The notes beneath the pieces were generated by a model. The model was not told where the DNA came from, made no database searches, and saw only the letters and a list, made by a program, of their open reading frames with translations. The position numbers and the translations under genes are program-made. Positions 28,763-44,889 of a stretch of DNA of 50,939 bases are shown in pieces (within the stretch, counting starts at the first letter, position 1; every line of letters begins with the position of its first letter). The DNA is from Mycobacterium kyorinense (GTDB lineage Bacteria; Actinomycetota; Actinomycetes; Mycobacteriales; Mycobacteriaceae): contig NZ_LZKJ01000117.1 in NCBI RefSeq assembly GCF_001672775.1, positions 1 through 50,939 on the forward strand, read 5' to 3'.

Positions 28763-29194
28763 ATGCACGCCTACACCGCCGCCCGCTCCCGCGCATCGCT
28801 AGCCGGCGCGCTCGCCCTCACCGCACTGGCGGCGTTCGGGCTGGCCGGCTGCGGGTCGAATGACAAGAACGCGACACCGTCGACGACCAGCACGACCGCA
28901 AGCACGGGCGCGGAGTTCCAGGTCGGGAACACGATCAACTACGGGTCATTCGGCACCACAACGGATCTCGATTGCGGTGACGGGAAATCGCTCAACGTGG
29001 GCGGCTCCAACAACACCCTGACGGTCAAGGGCACATGCTCAACGGTCAGCATCGGCGGCGCCGACAACAAGATCACCTTCGACAAGATCGACAAGCAGCT
29101 CAACATCGTCGGCTTCAACAACGTCATCACCTACAAGGCCGGCAAGCCGACGGTTGAGAACCTCGGCTCGGGCAACAAGGTCAACGAGAGTTAG
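28763..29194 (+). CDS. DUF3060 lipoprotein
   Basis: The protein has 143 residues. A signal peptide ends in the lipobox LAGC (Cys30), then comes a Ser/Thr-rich linker of about 20 residues, then a DUF3060 domain with the same pattern as its upstream neighbour (TTTDLDCGDGKSLNVGGSNN, LTVKGTCSTVSIGG, NKITFDKIDKQLNIVGFNN). The two cysteines recur. It is probably anchored on the outer face of the membrane. It is the counterpart of Rv0679c. Its stop overlaps the stop of the convergent echA5 (shared TTAG), so there is no room for a terminator. Confidence 0.88.
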   Translation: MHAYTAARSRASLAGALALTALAAFGLAGCGSNDKNATPSTTSTTASTGAEFQVGNTINYGSFGTTTDLDCGDGKSLNVGGSNNTLTVKGTCSTVSIGGADNKITFDKIDKQLNIVGFNNVITYKAGKPTVENLGSGNKVNES

Positions 29195-29955
29195 CTGCTG
29201 GCGCCGTGCCGGCCGGCGCCGGCCGCGAAGCGTCCCGCGCCTGCCATCGCCTCGCTTTTGACGCGGGAGATGCTGGCGAATTCGTAGTCCAGCGCGTCTG
29301 ATTCGGCCATCCCCCACTGATGCAGCGCCGACAGCCGATCCGATCGCATGCATTGCTGCGGCAGTGCGGCCAGCTGCGCTGCCAGCTCTTCGGCGGCGGT
29401 GCGGGCCTGCCCTTTGGGCACGACGCGGTTGGCCAGGCCGATCGCATGGGCTTCGGTCGCGTCGACGCCGCGACCGGTCAGGATCATGTCCATCGCCCGG
29501 CTGTGCCCGATCAGTCGGGGCAATCGGATGGTGCCGCCGTCGATCAGCGGCACCCCCCAGCGACGGCAGAACACGCCGAATACGGCGTCCTCCTCGGCGA
29601 CCCGCAGATCGCACCACAACGCCAACTCCAGCCCACCTGCGACTGCATAGCCGCTGACTGCGGCGATCACCGGTTTGGACAACACCATCCGTGTTGGGCC
29701 CATGGGTCCGGGTCCGGTCCGGTGCACGGCGTTGGCTTCAAGGGTGCCGAATGCTTTCAAATCCGCGCCCGCGCAGAAGGTTCCGTGATCTCCCCACAGC
29801 ACCGCCACCGATGCGCTGTCGTCGCGGTCGAACTCCTCGAAGGCGGCGAACAGGGCGGCGGCCGTCGGGCCGTTGACGGCGTTGCGGGCCTCCGGCCGAT
29901 TCAAGATGACCGTGGTAACCGGCCCACTGCGCTCGACACGCACCGGATCGCTCAT
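29191..29955 (-). CDS. echA5: Enoyl-CoA hydratase/isomerase family protein (EchA5-like)
   Basis: The protein has 254 residues. The crotonase fold is clear: ILNRPEARNAVN, the oxyanion loop GTFCAGADLKAFG, and SGYAVAGGLELALWCDL. In place of the usual glutamate-bearing PExxLG and PGxGGTQRL there is RRWGVPLIDGGTIRLPRLIG, so one catalytic Glu of standard hydratases seems absent and the reaction may differ. The ATG at 29953-29955 overlaps the regulator's stop by 4 bases; a frame reaching 30855 runs through that gene and is rejected. It is the last gene of the fadE8 operon. Confidence 0.92.
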   Translation of the reverse strand: MSDPVRVERSGPVTTVILNRPEARNAVNGPTAAALFAAFEEFDRDDSASVAVLWGDHGTFCAGADLKAFGTLEANAVHRTGPGPMGPTRMVLSKPVIAAVSGYAVAGGLELALWCDLRVAEEDAVFGVFCRRWGVPLIDGGTIRLPRLIGHSRAMDMILTGRGVDATEAHAIGLANRVVPKGQARTAAEELAAQLAALPQQCMRSDRLSALHQWGMAESDALDYEFASISRVKSEAMAGAGRFAAGAGRHGASS

Positions 29956-30686
29956 GTCGCCTCCACTAATCGGATCTCGTCGCGCCGCGTGGTCAGTTCG
30001 GCGGCGAAGTCGTTGTAGGCGGCCCGCAGTTTCTCGCCCGGCCAATCCGCGGGTAGCAGTTCGGGCGGCAGCATCGGGTCGCTCAGCAGGTGGCGCACCA
30101 TCGCGGCGGCCACCGTAAATCTCGCGGGGATGTCGGCGGCAGAACACATCTCGTCGAGCATGCGATACCCGGCTCGCGCCCATGACGGCAAGTCCCACAG
30201 CTGGCCGGCCAGCTCGGCGGGCGCGTCGTCGCGGGCCTTCACGATCCGTACCCGGGCCCGGATGTCTGGTTCCAGTTCGAGGTCGAGGTTGTCGGGGCGC
30301 ATCCATACGCCTTCGCGCAGCTCGCTGAACCTTTTGTCGTGCAGGGTGTTTCGTAGCCCAGCGCGGCTGCGCGCGTCGGTACCGATGCTGGTGACGATCA
30401 CCGTGGTCCAGTCGCCGCGCCAGCGCCGCACGCGCGGGCTGATCGCTTCGTCCTGACGACGCTGGCGGGCCAGCAGCCGGTCGGAGAGCCGGTAGCCGTC
30501 GGCCGATCTGATCAGGTCTCCGGCGCCAACCATCCGAGTCAGCGCCACTCGCAACGTTGTTTCTTTGATGCCGAAATCGTGGGTGAGTCGGATCAATTCG
30601 GCCGCGCTGGCCCAGGCGGGGTGAGCGCCGAGCAGCACCGACAGCACCACCGAGCGGGCTGTCATGCGCGCCAGCGTTCTGGGCAT
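29952..30686 (-). CDS. PaaX-family transcriptional regulator
   Basis: The protein has 244 residues. The N-terminal winged helix covers about residues 8-75 (MTARSVVLSVLLGAHPAWAS, FGIKETTLRVALTRMVGAGD, GYRLSDRLL). The middle WTTVIVTSIG, RNTLHDKRFSELREGVWMRP and the C-terminal DLPSWARAGYRMLDEM are typical of PaaX proteins, which sense CoA thioesters such as phenylacetyl-CoA. It sits inside a fatty-acid-type operon (2 bases after echA4, overlapping echA5) and so probably controls it in response to an acyl-CoA. The counterpart is Rv0674. Confidence 0.9.
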   Translation of the reverse strand: MPRTLARMTARSVVLSVLLGAHPAWASAAELIRLTHDFGIKETTLRVALTRMVGAGDLIRSADGYRLSDRLLARQRRQDEAISPRVRRWRGDWTTVIVTSIGTDARSRAGLRNTLHDKRFSELREGVWMRPDNLDLELEPDIRARVRIVKARDDAPAELAGQLWDLPSWARAGYRMLDEMCSAADIPARFTVAAAMVRHLLSDPMLPPELLPADWPGEKLRAAYNDFAAELTTRRDEIRLVEAT

Positions 30687-30688
30687 CG

Positions 30689-31627
30689 CTACACCTCGGA
30701 TGCTTTGCGGCCGTAGTCCCCGAAGGGTTCGTCGCGGTGGCGGACCGCGTCGCGGAAGCCGTGCTCGACCGCATCGGCGACGAACGCGTGGCCTTCGGGC
30801 GTGTGCCGGGCCACTCCGTCGAACACCGTGCTGACCATCCGGCTGGTCGCCACACCTTGTTGCAGCAGTGCGGTGTTGAGGGCGAGCTTGACCATGATGA
30901 GCTGGTTGACCGGTACTGCGGCGATGCGCTCGACGAGTCGCTCGGTGCGCTCGTCGAGGTCTTTCGGGTCGGGCGCCTCGACCGCCAGCCCCCATTCGGC
31001 GGCTTGTGCGCCGGTGATGCAATCGCCGGTCAGCAGAAGACGTTTGGCGCGCTGGTCGCCCAGCCGGTGTGCCCACAGCCCGGCGGCCGGCACGCCCCAG
31101 ACCCGGGTCGGCGGGTAGCCGATCTTGGCGTCGGAGGCAGCGATCACCTGGTCGGCGTGCAGCGCGATATCGGTGCCGCCGGCCACGCAGTAACCGTGGA
31201 TCTTGACCACCGTGGGCTTGTCGGCGTGCATCAGCGACGAGAAGCCGCGCACAAACCGGCTCATCATCTGGTAGTCGATCATCGGGTCCCAGGGCTGGTT
31301 GGGCAGATGGTTGACGGCCTGGGTTTTACCGTCGAGCACGGTGCCTTTGTAGGTGCTGCCGCCACCGGCTGAGGATGAGCCTTCGGCGTAGGCGCTGAGA
31401 TCGAAACCGGCGCAGAATCCTTCACCTCTGCCAGAGATCAGGATCACGTGCACGTTGGGATCGAGGTCGGCGCGCTCGACCAGCGCTGACAGCTCTAACG
31501 GGGTATCGGCGATGATCGCGTTGCCCTTTTCGGGCCGGTTGAACGTGATTCGGGCAACCCGGTCGGTGACCTCATAGGTCATCGTTTTGAGATTATCGAA
31601 GTCGACCGGTCTGATCGCGTGCGTCAT
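30689..31627 (-). CDS. echA4: Enoyl-CoA hydratase/isomerase family protein (EchA4-like)
   Basis: The protein has 312 residues, longer than standard hydratases. RITFNRPEKGNAI opens the crotonase domain, GEGFCAGFDLSAYAEGSSSAGG carries the oxyanion loop, VVKIHGYCVAGGTDIALHADQ is the second, and DAKIGYPPTRVWGVPAAGLWAHRLG lacks the normal second catalytic Glu. The insertion around 85-130 (YKGTVLDGKTQ to QMMSRFVRG) makes up the extra length. The start at 31627 overlaps the fadE8 stop by 4 bases and gives the length recalled for EchA4. Confidence 0.92.
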   Translation of the reverse strand: MTHAIRPVDFDNLKTMTYEVTDRVARITFNRPEKGNAIIADTPLELSALVERADLDPNVHVILISGRGEGFCAGFDLSAYAEGSSSAGGGSTYKGTVLDGKTQAVNHLPNQPWDPMIDYQMMSRFVRGFSSLMHADKPTVVKIHGYCVAGGTDIALHADQVIAASDAKIGYPPTRVWGVPAAGLWAHRLGDQRAKRLLLTGDCITGAQAAEWGLAVEAPDPKDLDERTERLVERIAAVPVNQLIMVKLALNTALLQQGVATSRMVSTVFDGVARHTPEGHAFVADAVEHGFRDAVRHRDEPFGDYGRKASEV

Positions 31628-33252
31628 CCCTTGACCATCGCACGCTCGAGAATCGGCGCCAGATCCAGCCCGGTGGGCATGGTTCCGTAGGCGCCGCCCC
31701 ATTGACCGCCGAGCCGGGTCGCCAGGAACGCCTCGGCGACAGCGGGATGACCGTGCCGCACCAACAGCGAGCCCTGCAGCGCCAGGCAGATGTCCTCGGC
31801 GATCTTGCGGGCCCGGTACTGGATCGTCTCGAGGTCACTCAGTTGCGGTTTGAGGCGCTCGATATGGGCGTCGAGCCGTGGGTCGTGACCTTGTGTCTTA
31901 GCCAGCTCGGCGAACAGCACGTCGACGCATTCCGACCGAGTTCCCATGGCGCGCAAGGTATCCAGCGCGCTGACGTTGCCCGAGCCTTCCCAGATGCCCA
32001 TCAGCGGCGCCTCCCGGTACAGCCGTGGCATACCGAAGTCCTCGATGTAGCCGTTGCCGCCCAGGCACTCCATCGCCTCAGCGGCGTGCGGGGTGGCGCG
32101 CTTGCACACCCAGTACTTGGTCGCGGCCAATCCGATGCGACGCAGCAGCGTCTCGGTCTCGTCGCCGCGTGCCGCGTTGTCGGTGGCGCCGGCCATCCGC
32201 ATCGCCACCATGGTGGCTGCTTCGGCCTCGACAGCCAAGTCCGCCAGCACATTACGCATCAGCGGCTGATCGATCAGGTAGGCACCGAAAGCCTTGCGGT
32301 GCTGGGCATGATGGACGGCGCGGGTCAGTCCGCTGCGCATGCTGGTGGCGCTGCCCAGCGCGCAATCGAGCCGAGTCAGGTTGACCATCTCGATGATGGT
32401 CGACACCCCGCGGCCTTCCTCCCCGACCAACCAGGCGGTGGCGCCGTCGTACTCGACTTCGCTGGAGGCGTTTGCGTGGTTGCCCAGCTTGTCCTTGAGC
32501 CGCTGCAAGAACATGCGGTTGCGGCTGCCGTCGGGCAGCACCCTTGGCAGCAGGAAGCATGACAAGCCATCGGGTGCCTGCGCGAGCACCAGGAAGATGT
32601 CACACATCGGCGCCGAGGTGAACCACTTGTGACCGGTCAAGCTGTAGCTACCGTCGGCGTTGCGGACCGCCTGGGTGGTGCCCGCACGCACATCGGAGCC
32701 GCCCTGCTTTTCGGTCATCGACATGCCCGCGGTGATACCGGCTTTGGTCGTCGGAACTGTCAAGTCCGGGTCGTATTCGCGGCTGGTCAACAACGGCTCG
32801 TAGATGTCGGCGAGTTCGGGGTTACACCGCAGCGCCGGGACGACGGCGTAGGTCATCGAGATCGGGCACATGTGACCGGGTTCGGCGGTCCACACGCCGG
32901 TCTTGGCGGCACGCACAACGTGGGCGCCGGGGCGCTCGTCTGCCCATGGCGCGGCGTGCAGGCCGTGTTTGATAGCGGTGCGCATCAGCTGGTGGTAGGC
33001 GGGGTCGTACTCCACCTCGTCGACGCGGTGGCCGTAGCGGTCGTGGGTGTGCAGGATCGGCCGGTGGCGGTCGGCCAACTCGCCCCACCGCTGGGTTTCG
33101 GCGCTGCCGGAGATCGCGCCGACCTCGGTGACCTCGTCGAGGCCCCACTGCCCGCCTTCGCGGATCAGCGCCTCGGTCAGAACGGGTGACGAGGCGGGGT
33201 TGTAGTCCTCCAGCGGCGGGACCTGGTTGGTGACGACATGGGTATCGGGCAT
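31624..33252 (-). CDS. fadE8: Acyl-CoA dehydrogenase, AidB-like (FadE8)
   Basis: The protein has 542 residues. The N-terminal part (LEDYNPASSPVLTEALIREG, YHQLMRTAIKHGLHAAPW) and length are those of AidB-type dehydrogenases. ISMTYAVVPALRCNP, GMSMTEKQGGSDVRAGTT (FAD and substrate loop), LTGHKWFTSAPMCDIFLVLA, and MECLGGNGYIEDFGMPRLYREAPLMGIWEGSGN are family motifs. It should bind FAD. E. coli AidB is linked to alkylation damage rather than beta-oxidation, so the role here may be either. The ATG at 33250-33252 is chosen over 33279 because of the length match. It is the first gene of the operon. Confidence 0.93.
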   Translation of the reverse strand: MPDTHVVTNQVPPLEDYNPASSPVLTEALIREGGQWGLDEVTEVGAISGSAETQRWGELADRHRPILHTHDRYGHRVDEVEYDPAYHQLMRTAIKHGLHAAPWADERPGAHVVRAAKTGVWTAEPGHMCPISMTYAVVPALRCNPELADIYEPLLTSREYDPDLTVPTTKAGITAGMSMTEKQGGSDVRAGTTQAVRNADGSYSLTGHKWFTSAPMCDIFLVLAQAPDGLSCFLLPRVLPDGSRNRMFLQRLKDKLGNHANASSEVEYDGATAWLVGEEGRGVSTIIEMVNLTRLDCALGSATSMRSGLTRAVHHAQHRKAFGAYLIDQPLMRNVLADLAVEAEAATMVAMRMAGATDNAARGDETETLLRRIGLAATKYWVCKRATPHAAEAMECLGGNGYIEDFGMPRLYREAPLMGIWEGSGNVSALDTLRAMGTRSECVDVLFAELAKTQGHDPRLDAHIERLKPQLSDLETIQYRARKIAEDICLALQGSLLVRHGHPAVAEAFLATRLGGQWGGAYGTMPTGLDLAPILERAMVKG

Positions 33253-33262
33253 GGACCCAGTG

Positions 33263-33296
33263 TTACATTTTTCCGACAACCGTTCAAGAGGTGTAA
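33263..33296. promoter_or_regulatory. TTACA/TGTAA repeat before fadE8
   Basis: TTACA (33263-33267) and TGTAA (33292-33296) form a perfect 5-bp dyad, 24 bases apart, in the AT-rich gap before fadE8. PaaX-type proteins bind spaced TGA-like or palindromic sites, so this could be the operator. I rate it as weak. Confidence 0.3.
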
Positions 33297-33316
33297 TAAT
33301 CGTCGATCGGTGACCG

Positions 33317-34069
33317 TTAGCTGAGGTGGTCGCGCAGAAAGGCGATGTCGTCCTTGCGGCCTTGGTCGGCGGTTTCGCAGATGACCGGTGCGCCTGCGGA
33401 CTTGACGACGGCCACCAAGAGCTGCGGATCGATCTGGCCGGTACCGATGTTGGCGTGCCGGTCCGCGCCCGACCCGGCCGCGTCCCGGGAGTCGTTGCAG
33501 TGCACCAGATCGATCCGGCCGGTAATCGTCTTAATACGATCGACCGCGTCGATCAGCGCCTCGCCTGCTGCCCACGCGTGGCAGGTGTCCAGGCAGAACC
33601 CGATGCCGGTGTCGCCGATCTGGTCCCAGAGCCTGGCGATGGTCTCGAAGTGGCGGGCCATCGCATGGTCGCCGCCGGCGGTGTTCTCCAAATACACCGG
33701 CACATCGGTTTCCAGGCGGTCCATCGCCTTGCGCCAGCGTTCACACCCGGCCGCGATGTCGTCATCGTCAGCATGTCCGCCGTGCACGATCACGGCGGTG
33801 GCAGCGATCTCGGTGGCCGCATCGCAGGTGTCCTGCAAGATCTTGCGCGACGGGATCCGCACCCGGTTGTTGGCCGATGCGACGTTGATCAGGTACGGCG
33901 CGTGCACGTAGATCGGCACGGACGACGCCTTCAGCTGGGCGGCGTCGTCACGCGGTTTCGGTTTCTTCCAGCTCTGCGGATCGCCGAGGAAAATCTGCAC
34001 CAAGTCGGCGTTGTCGGCTGCGGCGGCAGCGAGCGGATCCTGCGGGCTGACATGCGAACCGATGAGCAC
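33317..34069 (-). CDS. nfo: Endonuclease IV, AP endonuclease
   Basis: Endonuclease IV cuts DNA at abasic sites in base-excision repair and binds three zinc ions. It has 250 residues. [10 protein letters not shown] opens the fold, [67 protein letters not shown] and ICETADQG carry the zinc ligands and AP-endonuclease family 2 signatures. The start is GTG. It lies between the fadE8 operon and rpoC on the same strand. It is the counterpart of Rv0670 (end). Confidence 0.95.
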   Translation of the reverse strand: MLIGSHVSPQDPLAAAAADNADLVQIFLGDPQSWKKPKPRDDAAQLKASSVPIYVHAPYLINVASANNRVRIPSRKILQDTCDAATEIAATAVIVHGGHADDDDIAAGCERWRKAMDRLETDVPVYLENTAGGDHAMARHFETIARLWDQIGDTGIGFCLDTCHAWAAGEALIDAVDRIKTITGRIDLVHCNDSRDAAGSGADRHANIGTGQIDPQLLVAVVKSAGAPVICETADQGRKDDIAFLRDHLS

Positions 34070-34112
34070 GCGGCAAGTCTAGTGCGGTCGCCGGTCGAGC
34101 CGCTGACCCACA

Positions 34113-34173
34113 CCGAGCGTGAAACTACGTTCACTCTCGACGCCGAGTGTGAAGTTAGGGTTCACCCTCGACG
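34113..34173. repeat. Two tandem palindromic units, candidate dispersed mycobacterial repeat
   Basis: Unit 1 (34113-34142) and unit 2 (34143-34173) both follow CCGAG(C/T)GTGAA-N6/7-TTCAC(T/C)CTCGACG. In each, GTGAA pairs with TTCAC. The pair lies in the gap between rpoC and nfo, next to the rpoC terminator. I recall similar GTGAA/TTCAC units between genes in other mycobacteria, but could not check. Confidence 0.6.
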
Positions 34174-34189
34174 CAGAGAACGGGTAAAG

Positions 34190-34223
34190 AGAAAGCCCCG
34201 GGGCATGGGACCCGGGGCTTTCT
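34190..34223 (-). terminator. Strong intrinsic terminator of rpoBC
   Basis: AGAAAGCCCCGGG (34190-34202) and CCCGGGGCTTTCT (34211-34223) form a perfect 13-bp stem with an 8-base loop, 8 bases after the rpoC stop. On the minus strand it ends in CTTTCTCTTTACC. It is one of the clearest terminators in the window. Confidence 0.88.
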
Positions 34224-34231
34224 CGTGCTCG

Positions 34232-41749
<7,518 letters not shown>

Positions 41750-41930
41750 CTAACGAAAGCCGGCGGGCACCGGACCCTGTTCGCCGCGATAACTGTGTCG
41801 GTTCGGCTGGCGAACGAACTGTCCGAAACTCACGCACGCAGCTAGATCGCTGAGCCGGAACGGGCTCAGGCTAGGACCACGGTGTCAAGTGGCGGGTGAG
41901 GTGGGCAGGAGGCAGCCAGCGCAACGTCCA

Positions 41931-41959
41931 ACGATAGCGCAGGACGGCGCATTCCTCAA
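41931..41959 (-). promoter_or_regulatory. Candidate rpoB promoter in the mkl-rpoB gap
   Basis: TTGAGG (41959-41954) and TATCGT (41936-41931) on the minus strand are 17 bases apart. The whole gap 41741-42122 (382 bases) holds no gene. It also contains TTGACA (41888-41883) without a good -10, a hairpin CTGAGCC-N6-GGCTCAG (41850-41869) in the presumed leader, and a 12-bp palindrome (42105-42116) just after the mkl stop. More than one promoter is likely, as for rpoB in other mycobacteria. Confidence 0.4.
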
Positions 41960-42122
41960 CTACCGTGCTTCGGGGATACCGGCGATCTGGCGCTGGCCGC
42001 CGTCTTCGCCTCCCCGTGCACACATGCTGCCCAACAGATTGGCCCCTTCGAGCCCTTCCGTCAAGGGTTGACGCGCCAACTTGTTAGCAGAACTCCTTCC
42101 ACATACCGCGCGCGGTTGGCAC

Positions 42123-43193
42123 TTACTGAGTACGGATCGTTTCGGTGGGTGCGTCGTAGTCGCGATGGCGGCCAGGGTCCCCGCCCCTGTCACCGTCACC
42201 GGACGGGTACTCGCGCGAGTCCTCGAGCGAATCCAGGATTGCTTGCTGCGCATTCTTGGGCAAAGTGTGCAGATTCTCCCGGACCCGCGCCTGGCGCCGG
42301 CCGACCGCTTTGCGTTCGGGCATGCCCGGGGTGACGTTGATCTGCGGCGGGACACCTTCGATCTCCTCGACGCCGCCGCTGTGGTGGCCGGCGTCCATGT
42401 GCGCCTGCTCTTCGGCCATGGTGGCCTCGTCCTTTTCCTCGGACATCCCGATCGGACCGATCCGGCGGCCGTTGAGGAACTGGCGGACGACCGGCTCGTC
42501 GCTGGTCAGCAACACCTCGCGCGGACCGAACATGACCAGCTTGCGGCGGAACAACATGCCCATGTTGTCGGGCACCGTACGGGCGATGTTGATGTTGTGC
42601 GTGACGATCAGGATCGTGGCGTCGATCTGAGCGTTGATGTCGATCAGCAGCTGGCTCAGGTAAGCGGTGCGGACCGGGTCCAGACCCGAGTCGGGCTCGT
42701 CGCAGAGGATGATCTGCGGGTCGAGCACCAGTGAGCGGGCCAGGCCGGCGCGCTTGCGCATACCACCGGAAATCTCACCGGGGAACTTCTTCTCGTCGCC
42801 GCCCAGACCGACCAAAGTCAGCTTCTCCATGACGATGTCACGGATTTCGCTTTCCTTCTTCTTGGTGTGCTCGCGCAGCGGGAACGCGGTGTTGTCGTAG
42901 AGGTTCATCGAGCCGAACAGCGCGCCGTCCTGGAACATCACCCCGAAGAGCGTGCGGATGTCGTAGAGCTCCTTGGCCGAGCACTCGGTGATGTCGGTGC
43001 CGTCGACGATGATCGATCCGCGCTCCGGACGCAGCAGGCCGATCAGCGACTTCAAGAACACTGACTTGCCGGTACCGGACGGCCCCAGCAGCACACTGAC
43101 CTCGCCCTCCGGGATGTCCATGGTGACGTCTTCCCAGATTCGCTGGGATCCGAAGGACTTGGTGAGCCCTTCGACCTGGATGCCGATACCCAT
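42123..43193 (-). CDS. mkl: Mkl/MceG, ATPase of the Mce lipid importers
   Basis: MceG powers the Mce transporters that take up cholesterol and fatty acids in mycobacteria (known). It has 356 residues. The Walker A GPSGTGKS is at 37-44, the signature ISGGMRKRAGLAR at 141-153, Walker B IILCDEPDSGLD at 161-172, and the H-loop is VTHN. The C-terminal 120 residues (from FGPREVLL on, with VEEIEGVPPQINVTPGMPER) are the Mkl-type extension. The start at 43193 follows AGAGGA; a frame from 43241 adds 16 residues without support. No partner permease is nearby, which is normal since MceG serves several mce operons. Confidence 0.95.
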   Translation of the reverse strand: MGIGIQVEGLTKSFGSQRIWEDVTMDIPEGEVSVLLGPSGTGKSVFLKSLIGLLRPERGSIIVDGTDITECSAKELYDIRTLFGVMFQDGALFGSMNLYDNTAFPLREHTKKKESEIRDIVMEKLTLVGLGGDEKKFPGEISGGMRKRAGLARSLVLDPQIILCDEPDSGLDPVRTAYLSQLLIDINAQIDATILIVTHNINIARTVPDNMGMLFRRKLVMFGPREVLLTSDEPVVRQFLNGRRIGPIGMSEEKDEATMAEEQAHMDAGHHSGGVEEIEGVPPQINVTPGMPERKAVGRRQARVRENLHTLPKNAQQAILDSLEDSREYPSGDGDRGGDPGRHRDYDAPTETIRTQ

Positions 43194-43317
43194 GCGAAAT
43201 CCTCTCAAGACGTTGCTGGCCTGGCCTGTGGTTTCAGTCACTTTAGCGCATGCGCGCGGCCAGCGGCACGACTATCGACCCGCTGTCGCGGCGGCCTGCC
43301 AGCAATGACACGCGCGT

Positions 43318-44823
43318 TTAACAGCGCGGCGCCCAGTTGCCGTGGAAACCCATCGGCACGCGTTGCGGCAAGTGAACGGTAGCCACCGACTCGAGGGTTT
43401 GCGCATCGACCAAGACCAGTTGGCCCTCGTCGCGGCCGCGGTGATAGCCGTATCCGAGCAGGATGCCGTCGTCCTCGGCGGCAGCGGCCACCGGATTGGG
43501 CACGAACGACATCTCGCCGAGCAGCAGCTCGGGGTCGAGCGCGGCCACGGTGGCCGACCCGGTCGCATAGTCGTGCTTGTACAGCGCGCTGGACATGTCG
43601 CTGTCGCCGTTGTCCAGGAATCCGCCGTCGATGCCGACGGTGTAGCCGAATCGGTGCTTGCCACCCAACAGGCTCTCGTTGATGCGGGGAAACTCCTGCG
43701 GCCGGTCGTCGCGGCGTTCGGTCGTCACCGAGCCCGACGCCAGGTTGATGGTCCAGCGGTCGAGGGTGGGCCGGCTGTCGCCGGGACCACGCCGGTCGCT
43801 GTCGAACATCCGCGAGTAGCGCACGACATCGAGCACCAGCATCTCGGCGCCATCGCGGGTTTCCGAGTAGGCGTTGAGCGGGTGGTAGACGTAGCAGGGT
43901 TCGACATCGAACCACTTGATGTCATCGTTGCCACCCTCGCGGGGCATGACGCCGATGCGCGCCGGATAGTCGGGATCCCAGCTGTAGGGCATCGTGTGGA
44001 TGGGCCGGGTGTCGCGGTTGACCATCGCGGTGATCGGGCTGGGTATCCGGACCCGCCCGAGCACCGACTGCGCCACCAGCCGGGCCGGCGCGCTCAGCCA
44101 CCGCGGCACCGTCGCCGGCAGCACCTCCACCGGGTTGAACGTCACCGGCAGGTCGTAGATCACCACGTATTTGTCGGTCAGCGAGAAGTCATGCATCATC
44201 GGCGATCCGGTCACCGCGATGTCTACGGTCCGGCGGGCTCGCCCCTGGGCGTCGATCACCGAGTACTGCACGGTTCGTCCGCGCGCAAACGAGTACGACA
44301 CCGCGTGCAATTCGCCGGTGGTCGGGTCACGGTGCGGGTGGGCGGTGTAGCCACCGGCCAGGGTGCCGTCGAAGTCACAGGGCCCGACCGTGTCGAGGTC
44401 GTCGGTGAGCGTGTAGTTGGCGCCGCCGCCCTCGACCAAGGCCAGCGTTTGTCCGGCGTGGCTCAGCACGTTGGTGTTGGGCCCGACCGAAAGCATGCCG
44501 GCGCGCGGGTTGAGTCCGGTGGGTGCGGGTTCGCCCAGCGCGGCGCACACCGCCGGAGTCCGCACCCAGCGGTTGCGATACCAGCAGGCCTTCCCGTCGC
44601 GCAGGGCGACTCCGTGCACCATCGCGTCGCCGGAGAACCAGTGATAGAGGGCAGGGTCGACCTCGGCGGCCGGGTTGGGGCCGTTGCGCAGATAGCGCCC
44701 GTCGAGGTGCTCGGGGATATGACCGGTCACCGGCAGGTCGGTCGCGGTGACCTCGCTGGCCACCGGCGCGAGGAAACCCTCGAGATACGGGTTGCGAGTT
44801 TGGGTGCTGGTGGTCGCGGTCAT
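43318..44823 (-). CDS. Carotenoid cleavage oxygenase
   Basis: The protein has 501 residues. Enzymes of this family split carotenoids or stilbenes with oxygen, using iron held by four histidines. Candidates here are His162 (or 164) in TAHPHRD, His211 in PMMHDF, His314 in YVYHPLNAYS and His494 in GFHGNWAP. RYLRNGPNP near 43-51 and HWFSGDAMVHG near 61-71 are family landmarks. It is divergent from a TetR gene with operator-like repeats between, and it is the counterpart of Rv0654. The 124 bases from its stop to mkl hold nothing clear. The physiological substrate is uncertain. Confidence 0.95.
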   Translation of the reverse strand: MTATTSTQTRNPYLEGFLAPVASEVTATDLPVTGHIPEHLDGRYLRNGPNPAAEVDPALYHWFSGDAMVHGVALRDGKACWYRNRWVRTPAVCAALGEPAPTGLNPRAGMLSVGPNTNVLSHAGQTLALVEGGGANYTLTDDLDTVGPCDFDGTLAGGYTAHPHRDPTTGELHAVSYSFARGRTVQYSVIDAQGRARRTVDIAVTGSPMMHDFSLTDKYVVIYDLPVTFNPVEVLPATVPRWLSAPARLVAQSVLGRVRIPSPITAMVNRDTRPIHTMPYSWDPDYPARIGVMPREGGNDDIKWFDVEPCYVYHPLNAYSETRDGAEMLVLDVVRYSRMFDSDRRGPGDSRPTLDRWTINLASGSVTTERRDDRPQEFPRINESLLGGKHRFGYTVGIDGGFLDNGDSDMSSALYKHDYATGSATVAALDPELLLGEMSFVPNPVAAAAEDDGILLGYGYHRGRDEGQLVLVDAQTLESVATVHLPQRVPMGFHGNWAPRC

Positions 44824-44834
44824 CTCAACTCCCT

Positions 44835-44889
44835 ATAACGATGTTATTTCGACGTTATGGAGCGTACGCCTGCTGTGCCAAGATTGGCA
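44835..44889. promoter_or_regulatory. Operator cluster between the carotenoid oxygenase and its TetR gene
   Basis: In the 69-base divergent gap, ATAAC-GAT-GTTAT (44835-44847) is a perfect dyad and a third half-site CGTTAT follows (44853-44858). Separately, TGCCAA-GA-TTGGCA (44876-44889) is a perfect palindrome 3 bases before the regulator ATG, where it would also cover the ribosome site. They fit self-repression and control of the oxygenase. Confidence 0.6.
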
